DNA of 60,000 nt from Bugula neritina (lineage: Eukaryota > Bryozoa > Gymnolaemata > Cheilostomatida > Bugulidae), in assembly GCA_964035545.1 (NCBI GenBank), contig OZ037767.1, forward strand, positions 3,482,680 to 3,542,679, read 5' to 3'. The notes under the pieces were generated by a model. That model saw nothing but the letters and a program-made list of their open reading frames with translations. It was not told the origin of the DNA and made no database searches. Both the position numbers and the translations under genes were made by a program. Of the stretch, positions 52,701-60,000 are shown one piece after another (positions within the stretch are counted from its first letter, which is position 1; each line of letters starts with the position of its first letter).

Positions 52701-55700
52701 CAGTATGCATAAAATTGTATTGATATATCAAACAATGATTATAGTGTATTGAACAATAAGGCTGGGCTTTACTTATCATCTAGTGTGTCTGCTGTATGTA
52801 CTTATTAGTTGATGGTTTTTGCACTGTTTTTCAACTGCAGTATAAACCTGTCAAACAAACCCGTCACATGTATTGATATTTTAGGGCCGCAAAAGACTGG
52901 CGTCATGTTGAGCCTCCCAGATTGACCAATCAGCATCTAGGTTACTCTGAAAGGGTCGGAGAGAGACTCAACAACTCCGGGTAGGGTGATGAGCTATATC
53001 TGTAACTTGTGGCTTTAGAGCTTGCGTGTGCCGTGTGCGTTTGATTGGGGGCGGGCATGACCCCCTCAACAATATGCACAAAAACTTCTGGTGTCCTGAG
53101 CTATTGCCAGCTATCTAAACTCTCGTTGCTAAATACACGTAGCGCAGGGCTGTAGTTGACGCAAGGGAATGCATATTTGTCTGCTATACTAGATTCACAA
53201 TAGAGCTTTTCTATTTACAAAAGGATGAGATTTATTATAATATAATATGTCTTATTTGTTATCAGTTGTAAAGTATCTTTACTTTGAAATATATTAACAG
53301 AATCTGTTATATCATTTAAACGGCGCGGCTTTTGAAGTTGGGTTGCATCGCTTCATATCCCATAATTCCACGTCTGCATGTACATCAACACACTGGCTGC
53401 TTATCGTCCACCTGTGTCATGTTTTAGGTTGATGAAGCGTTACAGGTATTCTTGATTATTAACAGAAATTTAAGGGTTATCCTCCCAGCAAATGTTGTGA
53501 GAGATTTTGATTTAACCTCCGTGAGGCTCGCTGCTCATAACACGTCTGTAATACCATGGCAGACTCTTTCTGGCTTGCATGCGTTTAGTGTAGATTTGAT
53601 TTCATGCACCTACCAGCTGACCACCTAATGCTAGTGCTCTGGCAGCAAAGTCAGCGTTCTAAGATGCTTTATTAACCACCCCTTGCCCGAGCTCTGATCA
53701 CCTCACCCCTTAAACTACGTTAGGGCCCCTTACTTTGTTATCATGCGCCCCGCAATGTTTCATTATTCTGTGAAGATGTAGGTCTAGGCCTCAGTAAATC
53801 TATTAGGGAAATATATTTTGCTTATTGCTCTATATTATTTTATAACCCCTATTTTGTATTCGCTCCTTCCAATTTAGCCTACGATCCACCACTTCGAAAA
53901 CTGATATCATTATTTTCTCGTGTTCAAGTGAATTAGGCTACAATTATTGTCAAAAACTCGTAATCAGTGCAGTTGAACTTTGACCTCATCAGGTAATAAA
54001 GTCTCTCACGAGATTCTGTGTGTGCAGGTCACAGGAAGTCCTAACCAAGATGCCCGCCTCTGTTCCCAGTCACTACAGCAAACCGGCTGCTCACTACGCC
54101 TCCCCCAACAACTACGCTGTAAGTAAACATCCCTGTCTACACTGCATATCTACACTATATATCTACACTACATATCTTCACTGTCTACACTATATACTGT
54201 ATCTACACTACTGCATATCTACAATATATATCTACACTACATGTCTACACTACATATCTAAACTATATATCTACACTAACTTTATATATACCGTAGTTCA
54301 TTGCCACTAGTTGAGATGTGTTTTAATGCATTCACATAAGTGTTGAAAAAACTTTTTTTAAACTTTTCATACTCTGTGGTATTCTTGCCTGTTTATGTCT
54401 TCCGTGCCAATACAAGGTATTGTGGGAAGAGCTGGACCGTCTACCACCCTCTTGAAAAATAAGCTGATTGATACTTGAAAGTGTGGTATTTCTTAAGTTT
54501 AAGTTTTCATGCTTTTTTCAAGTTTCGCGTTGCTCAAGTTAATAGCATTTCATGAGATTATCTTCTCCCTATACACTCCAATACTGAACATAGTGTTTTC
54601 TAGAATACTGTAATGTATATAGTCTATTGATTTGATGTGTGTTATACCTCACAGCTGGTACAGAGAGAGAGAAAGCTGCATGTTCAATCAATGTAGCATC
54701 ACCTCGAGATTAATTATATCCCCGGAGATCTTGGCCTACGTATAACCTTTTATTAGCTTCTCTTTACACGGCATTTCTTAGAACTTCTGCCCCAACCCCT
54801 CTCCCACACATGTGATATTTGCTTTAAATGGTATTTGCCACTGTCGGCAATTCGCGTACAGGAAACACCTACCTACCGATTCCTGTTTTAGCAACTTGAC
54901 GGGCCGTATTTCAACAGGAAGTTGCAGAGGACATTTTCAGACGAGAGCCTGCAGTCGCCTAGCAGACGTGTGAATTCCCCTGGCAGTGCTTACAGAGACC
55001 AGCTGAGGTCTGTGTCTACCAGCAAGTGAATTTGTTAGACGCCAATCAGTAAACTTCTGTTTGTGATTTTTGGTTTTGGTGCTCACAACTTTTAGAGCAA
55101 ATATCAAAAAAGCTGTAGTTTATTCTAAACCTAGCTAGTCGTTGCTTCCCCTTCAGTTTCTATTCCTAAGTGTTGAATCTGAAAGAATTTTAGCAATTTA
55201 GAATCGCAAATAATTCCTTTGCTCAGCATAACAAGACTATAAAACTTGGGAATGATGAATAATCTATATTCAACTTTGATAATTTTAAATTTGGAGTTTT
55301 CTCCCTCTACAGATTGACCATAGTCTAGTTGTTTACTGTTGACTGCTGCTGTTATTTAGGAGAGTACCGCAAGAGCTGGTAGGGGTAACCAGGAGTAGGA
55401 CCGGCTCCATCCCCTTGGATCCCGGGGCCAACTCTGTGCACATTGACGATGAAGACCTTGACTGGAATAAACTAGTGAACACGGCCTCTAAGGCTATCGA
55501 ATCAGGTAACCAACTCAACTTTCTCTACTTTTACTCCCCTTTACAGATGTGTTTATATGCAGATTGTAACAATCTCCAGACTCGGGTTTTGATATTATGC
55601 TAACCAACTCGAGTGCACACTTAGTAATAGGAATATTTTCTCTGGTCTTTTTATTTGCTTCAGGTTGGACAAACATATGCCTGTAGTTTTTAAAGCTGTT

Positions 55701-58700
55701 TAGTTTATATTACGGCTTCAGTGGCCTTGTATGCTATCAGCCTGTTTGTAATGTTTAGGGACCAGTACATCAGCCAATCACTACGTCACGCTGGTGCCGT
55801 GGAAATCAGGTGTGTAGTTAGTAATAGTTAGCTTCTACCTGCTGATACCTTGCTGACACCTTACTGACACCCTACTGATACCTCTTTCAACGCACCACCA
55901 GTTTCTGTAGACTTTAGTCACTGAATTTCCAGTTTTACTCCACTAAACGTTTTCACTGAAATTGTCCTGAAGCTTTAGTAGCTGTTAATTTATAGTTACA
56001 TAGAGTTATCATATTTTCTGGTGCACAGTCATAACAAAGGCAATACAAAGTATGTTTTGGATCTCAGTCTTTTGATATAGAATCGTGAAGTTGTCTCTCC
56101 ACATTTCTTCACAATTTATACCCTCCCCCCTTCCTCCCAATTGTATTCTAACACTTCTTCAGCATGCAGTTTGGTTGTAAGGATATCTGTAAGATGTTCT
56201 TTTTATTGGCATGTGTCAAAGCTTTTTATTGGTTGCTATTCTAAAAAAAATACATTCTGGCTTGCTATTGGTTACTGCTTCCTTAGTTTCACCAATCACC
56301 TTTTTCTTAGTTGCTATTGCACATATGGTACTGCATCATTAGTTTATTAGTAAAATTTGTTAGTTCTTTTCCTTGCTGCCTTTTGGTCAAATTTATCTAG
56401 TATGCAAGCCGTTACACGAATTTCTTTCTCTTCATTTTTATTTCAGTTAGAAAACCATATTTCACCTCACCTTATGGCTTTATATTTTAGTTCATTTTGG
56501 CATTAAGTATAAAAACAAATAAAATACAAATAAATTCTTACTACTTTTATAAATATATATAATTCTGTTACCTGGATCAGATAAAGATAGATCATTAAAC
56601 ATCTTTTTAATAGAAAGTGTTTTAAAAAGTTTAACTTAGCAATGTAATAATTCAAACTAGATTACTTTGGTTGTTGTTTGAAAATTTAAATTATTGTTGT
56701 ATTCGGTTCACTTTAGTTTACATTGTACTAAGATGTGGGTATAATTAGCTCATTCTAGGTTACTTCAGCTACTGTTTCTGGTAGAATGATTTTTCCTCTT
56801 GCATTCACACGGTCACTAGAGTGTAGAGAGGTTTGGAGCTCTTCCCAAAGGAGTGTTTGTGCAGCTTATATATTTGTAATACAATGTCACATTACTGTGT
56901 CTAGTTTAAATATATCTGGAAATTGATTAGGGGTGATTATTGAATTAGAGGGCTAATAGACATTTCTGTGATTTAATTAACTTCATACATTACTAATCAA
57001 TAGCACCATTTCAATATATACCACAACCTTATATCTACTAAATATACCACCTTGCATCCATCCACCTACTTCTGCACAAATGTTTTCGTTTTAACTTTTT
57101 GCAAACTTCCACCCCTTTACTAATAGCATGCTATATCATCTTTCCCATTGCATATCACATCTATTTGGCTGTGGTGTTGGTTATTTCAGTTAGTATAATG
57201 ACTTTATATGCCGAAATCAGTGGTAAAATTACTGCGAAACTTGATAGTTTAGCAGCAATAATTCAGACAAAGTTCCAAGCATTGGAATTCTGAACTAATT
57301 TTCTTTTTCTCAAGCTAAAACTCCGAGACTAACGGGTTACCTTGTACACGCCCTCAATGTGCTTAAAGTATCTTTTAACCAATACACTGATTCATTAGCT
57401 TCTAAAGAGGAAACATGGTAGCTGGAGGTTTAGTGCGAAGTGAAAGTGGTTAAACTGCAGGTCATTGTTGTAGAATTGCAGTTTACAGAAGCATGTACCC
57501 AAGTGTCCTTCTTTGATTTGATTAGAAATAAATTTAATAAAGTTTTATTCAACATTATCAACAAACCTGACAGATAAAATTTATACCATACAAGTACAGC
57601 TCACATTCCAAACCTCCAGAATTAATTTTTACCAAATTGCTCCGCCTTTTCCTGCTTGAAGTATCCAAACTACTTTTACTATATTTTCTATTTTTCTATT
57701 TTCTATTTAGAGCCATCTAGCGCAAGCAGATCTCATGACTCGTCAACAGATAAAGATAACAGCAGCTTACTATCTGGGTCAGTATTAATTGTTTATATAC
57801 AACCTGATAGCTTAATAAAAGATGTGGAGCTTCGTTTGAATGTGCTCACCACTTCAGTATACTATATTTATTGGGCGGTCTTTCCAAACTCCGTATCCAG
57901 CTCTTTCCTGTTTGTATAAAGTTGGTAGACCACTGGACGCTCTCCTTTAAATCTCTTCTCCCGATTTGTTATAGAAACTCAACGCCGACTCAAGATAAGA
58001 CGAAGGAACTGGAAGTGAGGTGCAGTCGGCTGGAACATGATCTCTACATGGAAAAGAGGAAGTGCAAAGATTTGGAGCGAAGACTTCAGTTGGAGAAAAA
58101 TAGAAACGGGGATTTGCTGAGAGATATTTCTGAGTTGAAGAAGGAGAATTCTTCTCTCAGGTTGGTTATTTACCGTTGGATATATGAATTGTGCTGTGGG
58201 TGTTTTGAGAGGTTGAGATAGTCTGAGTAGAATGTAGTGGGAGGCGGAGATAGTCTGAATAGAATGTAGTGGGAGGCGGAGATAGTCCGAGTAGAATGTG
58301 GTGGGAGGCGGAGATAGTCTGAGTAGAATGTGGTGGGAGGCGGAGATAGTCTGAGTGAGATTTCATAATGGCTAAACTTAGACATTGATAAAAGTGAACA
58401 GTAACTATCTTTTTAACTATATATTATGTGATTAATATACAGTATATAATCAAAAAATAGTTGTGTAGCAGGGATATGCTATATCAACATATATCATATG
58501 TTGTATCATATGCCATATGATGATGATTGGCTATATCGTATGTTATATAATGATCATTACATGCTATTATATATCGTATATTCTTTAATTTAAAGGTGCC
58601 AACTGCCCTAGACCATTTTCAGGTAAATGCTTGTGTAATAGTAACCGTCTCAAACAGCATCTTTTAAACCCGCTGCTTTGTCTTCCAACTCATATTTCTG

Positions 58701-59309
58701 GGCCTCCATCAGTGTTAATATCAGTACTTCATTTTCTTCCCTTCCTAATAGTGTTTTAGATAGATCTGTACGTTATATGTGATAAGGGTTATATGGAAAC
58801 TAAAATGTCTTGCAAGATTTCTGTATTGTGTAATAGCTGTATGTGATGTGATATCTATGGAATATTTTGGTAATAAATTAGAAATTAAGTAAATTCGAAT
58901 AAATTTATCAACTTGCATTCACTCTCTATGCTGCACTTGTTTAAAGATAGTTTGACCTTGACTTTTAGGAAACACTCTGTTTGCATAGATTTCACAAACT
59001 TTCTTTCTTGGTAACATCTTATCAGTTTATGGTGTGTGTTCCTTTCTTGGTATGGCATGCTTTGCTGCAGTAAATGTTTAAATCATTTATAACACAACTG
59101 AAGATCAACCAATCAGTTCTCATTTCATTCTTGTTTTTATCTAAAGTTGTATTAATTTTTTGTTAAACAATTTCAACTCTTAGCCAATCAGCAGTTGAGA
59201 AATTTTACCTCCTCATTTCAGATCTCAGCTGACCAAAACCAAATCAAATGTTTCTGACTTCACTGAAAATTTCCTGTGTGCTTACGACGGGCCAGAGAGC
59301 GCCATGTGA
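31740..59309 (+). CDS. SIPA1L: SIPA1-like Rap GTPase-activating protein (SPAR family)
   Basis: Exons: 31740-31789, 34147-34284, 35089-35267, 36522-36746, 38829-39148, 39433-39637, 40735-40863, 41322-41519, 41859-42035, 42346-42539, 42923-43114, 43502-43676, 43917-44017, 44457-44614, 44918-45156, 45412-45509, 45672-45846, 46216-46325, 46919-47169, 47289-47384, 49136-49252, 49740-49984, 51544-51658, 52885-52980, 54028-54118, 54892-55025, 55360-55505, 55759-55809, 57711-57777, 57975-58160, 59222-59309. Every junction is GT/AG with agreeing phase; the total is 4,746 nt, 1,581 aa, somewhat shorter than vertebrate SIPA1L1-3 (about 1,700-1,800). The start ATG (AACATGG) follows an in-frame TAG. Domains: a Ser/Gln/Pro-rich N-terminus, the family block [15 protein letters not shown] (about 386), Rap-GAP (about 605-893) with HIGND, PDZ (about 1022-1100), a Ser-rich linker and a C-terminal coiled coil. 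Family members switch off Rap and organise synapses or epithelial junctions; that role here is inferred. This is a single invertebrate-type gene, so I give no vertebrate number. Confidence 0.95.
31790..32110 (+). repeat. Donor-like tandem repeat at the start of SIPA1L intron 1
   Basis: Irregular units of TAGGTAAGTCTTGTACTTACT and CTGTAAGTT begin at the true donor (CATAG|GTAAGTCTTA at 31789/31790). The donor-like TAGGTAAGTCTT or a close variant recurs near 31852, 31895, 31964 and 32081. Confidence 0.8.
34285..34590 (+). repeat. 20-bp minisatellite containing donor-like GTGAGT
   Basis: About 15 copies of AGTGAGTTATATATACTCAT start within 20 bp of the donor of exon 2 (ACAG|GTGAGTTATATA). Each unit therefore carries GTGAGTTAT, the same bases as the authentic donor. 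Confidence 0.9.
34829..34907 (+). repeat. (ACTC)n tetranucleotide repeat
   Basis: ACTCACTC units with a few interruptions lie in SIPA1L intron 2, downstream of the 20-bp minisatellite. Confidence 0.85.
36249..36310 (+). repeat. 19-bp tandem repeat, about 3 copies
   Basis: Units of ACATGTATACTGTAGCAAC are repeated in the intron before SIPA1L exon 4. Nothing suggests that they are coding. Confidence 0.75.
37125..37212 (+). repeat. 29-bp tandem repeat, about 3 copies
   Basis: Units reading CTACTACTGTAACTCC then CCTCTAAATAGCC repeat three times in SIPA1L intron 4. Confidence 0.75.
37538..37883. mobile_element. MITE with about 69-bp terminal inverted repeats, PIF/Harbinger-like
   Basis: The left end GCCTAGGGCCACACGGTGCG and following bases through GGTGTCCACTG are matched almost perfectly by the reverse complement at the right end (37814-37883). 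The element has no coding capacity and lies in SIPA1L intron 4. TAA occurs directly outside both ends, as expected for a TWA target duplication; assignment to PIF/Harbinger rests on that and is inference. An internal block near 37690 matches the relic at 41025. Confidence 0.82.
40595..40722 (+). repeat. 18-bp tandem repeat before SIPA1L exon 7
   Basis: Units of ACTATAACTAACAGTTTC repeat about six times with variants, ending 12 bp before the acceptor of exon 7. The array occupies the usual branch-point and polypyrimidine zone. Confidence 0.8.
40735..42539 (+). other. SIPA1L conserved region upstream of the catalytic domain (exons 7-10)
   Basis: Residues about 373-605. Exon 7 has [14 protein letters not shown], exon 8 has TGASAAS and [18 protein letters not shown], exon 9 has RYIVEH-like [17 protein letters not shown], and exon 10 has [20 protein letters not shown]. 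From memory of the family these match, in order, the conserved stretch before the Rap-GAP core of vertebrate SIPA1L proteins. This block gave the family identification. Confidence 0.92.
41025..41290 (+). mobile_element. Decayed relative of the 37.5-kb MITE
   Basis: This copy starts GTAGGGCCACACGACACG and shares an internal block with the 37538-37883 element (AATTGGC, then TTTAGCGAGC, then TTTCTTTTATTT). The matching right terminal repeat is missing. It lies in SIPA1L intron 7 and ends about 30 bp before exon 8. Confidence 0.6.
42570..42720 (+). repeat. TGTCTGTATGTC-type simple repeat
   Basis: An irregular tetranucleotide-based array (TGTC, TGTA, CTGT) follows SIPA1L exon 10. The open frames that it creates on both strands are low-complexity artefacts. 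Confidence 0.85.
42923..45156 (+). other. SIPA1L Rap-GAP catalytic domain (exons 11-15)
   Basis: Residues about 605-893. Visible family motifs are [91 protein letters not shown] and SFGPPI. Asn770 in HIGND is the position of the catalytic asparagine thumb that RapGAPs and tuberin use to stimulate GTP hydrolysis. All core motifs are intact, so an active GAP for Rap is expected. The last part ends [20 protein letters not shown], as in the family. Confidence 0.93.
44255..44456 (+). repeat. Tandem repeat of the exon 14 acceptor and exon start
   Basis: Six decayed copies (period about 31 bp) of TTTACTCTAGTTGCTAAGGA precede the true acceptor of exon 14 (TTCTAG|TTACTAAGGAAG). They occur near 44263, 44295, 44327, 44357, 44389 and 44419. 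Each unit holds a polypyrimidine-like run, a CTAG or GTAG acceptor and the first codons of the exon. Confidence 0.88.
45412..46325 (+). other. SIPA1L linker domain between Rap-GAP and PDZ (exons 16-18)
   Basis: Residues about 893-1021. It contains a Lys-rich [31 protein letters not shown] and LKIFYERGE-like [11 protein letters not shown], matching the vertebrate order. The acceptor of exon 18 is the TTTGTAG at 46215. An upstream TTTAG would read into an in-frame stop. Confidence 0.88.
46784..46860 (+). repeat. C-rich 18-bp tandem repeat before the PDZ exon
   Basis: About four copies of AGTTCCCCCCTCCCTGAT lie 60 to 135 bp upstream of the acceptor of exon 19. They provide pyrimidine-rich sequence but no acceptor of their own. 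Confidence 0.8.
46919..47169 (+). other. SIPA1L PDZ domain (exon 19)
   Basis: Residues 1022-1104, a single exon. The carboxylate-binding loop is QLGFHV. The rest reads [42 protein letters not shown] and VTVSMIPP, which align with the PDZ of SIPA1L1. Family PDZ domains bind C-terminal or internal peptide motifs of membrane partners; the partner here is unknown. Confidence 0.93.
49549..49715 (+). repeat. CTGTAGAAAGTATA tandem repeat before SIPA1L exon 22
   Basis: About ten irregular units of GTATACTGTAGAAA or GTATCTGTAGAAA end about 25 bp before the acceptor at 49739. CTGTAG is acceptor-like, but the true acceptor (CGCTCAG) is outside the array. Confidence 0.8.
50220..50415 (+). mobile_element. 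tRNA-derived SINE, copy 3 (best preserved)
   Basis: The head reads GGTCTAGGGGTTAGAGC (A box), a loop CTAGTAA that would be anticodon AGT (Thr), and GGGTTCGAACCCC (B box). The anticodon stem has mismatches and the acceptor stem does not close. The body GTTAGGAAGAGCGTCCAGTC, then AATTGCTCCTGAA and GGGATTCTCACAGGGATAG, recurs at 2508 and 26026. It lies in SIPA1L intron 22. Confidence 0.8.
54126..54290 (+). repeat. TCTACACTACATAT tandem repeat
   Basis: About ten variable units of TATCTACACTACATA begin right after the donor of SIPA1L exon 25. The reading frame through it is an artefact. Confidence 0.8.
54388..54450 (-). pseudogene. Fragment of C-type lectin exon 3
   Basis: On the minus strand about 63 bp read GGTGGTAGACGGTCCAGCTC, then CACAATACCTTGTATTGGCA, then CGGAAGACATAAACAGG. 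This matches bases 770-835 of the lectin exon at 628-872 ([11 protein letters not shown] then YWQGRLKQ) at roughly 80 to 85% identity by eye. No flanking lectin sequence, splice site or open frame continues it. It lies in SIPA1L intron 25, so it is a stranded relic from a related lectin gene copy. Confidence 0.65.
57711..59309 (+). other. SIPA1L C-terminal coiled coil and terminus (exons 29-31)
   Basis: Exon 30 (57975-58160) encodes continuous heptads, for example [19 protein letters not shown] and [18 protein letters not shown], followed by [15 protein letters not shown] across the junction to exon 31. Residues about 1500-1557 form the coiled coil. The protein ends PESAM followed by TGA at 59307. 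In vertebrate SPAR proteins the corresponding leucine-zipper region mediates partner binding; the same is inferred here. Confidence 0.88.
58205..58350 (+). repeat. 32-bp minisatellite
   Basis: Four to five copies of GAGATAGTCTGAGTAGAATG followed by TGGTGGGAGGCG lie in SIPA1L intron 30, about 45 bp after the exon 30 donor. Open frames on the minus strand here are repeat translations. Confidence 0.88.
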
Positions 59310-60000
59310 CAGAGTGTCATGTGACAGACTGGACAGTGTCATGTGACCAGCTTACTGGGTCATCAGAGATTACAAGCTCTCTATTCAAATGAAGGAACTA
59401 GCAGTACATGGCACTATGTTTATAGCTTCTGGGTGTTACACTTTTTATCGCATTTTCTTTTTGAAAAACAAATACTATTGTAAATAATTTAATATAATTC
59501 AACGGCCGGGTGCTGAAAATATTTCTATTCCTGTAAATAATAAGGAAGTCTTAAATAGTTTAACATTGTTTTATATTTCATCTAGCATCTTATTGCCAGG
59601 ACACTGTAGTCCTAGATGTAGACCTAGAATACTGCGGCAGGTAGATTAATTTACTTGGTCTCTTAGCACAAAATATATTTCTGTTACTAATTAAAACTAT
59701 GTTCACCCATGACTCATCTATGTTATATTTTTGTACTAATTTTTGTTTTATTTATATGGGTGTGTAAATTATTTTTTTTGTGTTTAGCATTTTACTCCGA
59801 TGGAATTATGATTGTCTTATTGCAAGTTACAAAATGTGTAGCTTTTCAACCAAGTTTGCTAATTAGACATGTACAGGCTCTGTACAGTTTTATTGTTTTG
59901 TATTCCAACCAGTAAATAAATTATTCCAAAAGCCTATCCTAAAGTTTGATGCTGCGTAATTCTTCTCAATAGAAAGTATTAGTTTAAAATTCTTAGTAAA
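59310..60000 (+). other. SIPA1L 3' UTR and downstream flank
   Basis: The sequence after the stop is AT-rich with no further exon. The probable 3' UTR extends to just beyond the polyadenylation signal at 59915. An earlier signal is not evident. Confidence 0.6.
59915..59920 (+). terminator. Polyadenylation signal AATAAA for SIPA1L
   Basis: AATAAA lies about 606 bp after the stop codon, on the sense strand, in an AT-rich context followed by TTATTCC. It is the best candidate for the 3' end of the transcript. Confidence 0.55.

Noticed and set aside
58166-58385. Pro/Ser/Tyr repeat ORFs on the minus strand
   Set aside because: Translation of the 32-bp minisatellite in SIPA1L intron 30, in two frames equally, so not coding.

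Overview
The window is animal nuclear DNA: AT-rich, with spliced genes, consensus GT/AG introns, conserved intron phases, TA microsatellites, locus-specific minisatellites, tRNA-derived SINEs and short inverted-repeat (MITE-like) transposons. The gene content (a SIPA1L Rap-GAP gene, a C-type lectin, a sushi-like membrane protein and an MRH-domain cluster) fits a bilaterian invertebrate, perhaps a lophotrochozoan. The species cannot be fixed from the sequence. Almost no gene appears as one open frame. I rebuilt the genes exon by exon, requiring GT/AG boundaries, matching phases and unbroken translation; each final CDS length is divisible by three.

Left half (about 0.6-26.5 kb): six genes, all on the minus strand. 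From left to right they are a secreted single-domain C-type lectin (168 aa); a type I membrane protein with a sushi-like cysteine pattern and a Thr-rich stalk (251 aa, or 307 aa with an alternative last exon at 3159-3345); an unrecognised 351-aa charged, coiled-coil-like protein; and three tandem paralogues with a mannose-6-phosphate-receptor-homology (MRH) domain. MRH copies A and B (253 and 255 aa) are type I membrane proteins ending in a YENI sorting motif, like Atg27 or the cation-dependent M6P receptor. Copy C (214 aa) has lost the membrane segment and ends in an acidic tail, so it is predicted to be secreted.

Middle (26.5-31.7 kb): about 5.2 kb with no gene that I can support.

Right half (31.7-59.3 kb): one large plus-strand gene of 31 coding exons, a SIPA1-like (SPAR family) Rap GTPase-activating protein of about 1,581 aa. 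It has a Rap-GAP domain with the catalytic HIGND motif, a PDZ domain and a C-terminal coiled coil. The gene looks complete from ATG to stop, with a polyadenylation signal near 59915.

The most unusual non-coding signals are these. A complete type I hammerhead ribozyme motif lies at 1221-1267 inside a TA-tailed dispersed repeat, with a decayed inverted copy at 6733-6781 and a half copy at 905-930. In SIPA1L, the intronic tandem repeats have copied the adjacent splice donor or acceptor itself. The window also holds three MITE types, three copies of a Thr-tRNA-like SINE, and a lectin-exon fragment inside a SIPA1L intron.
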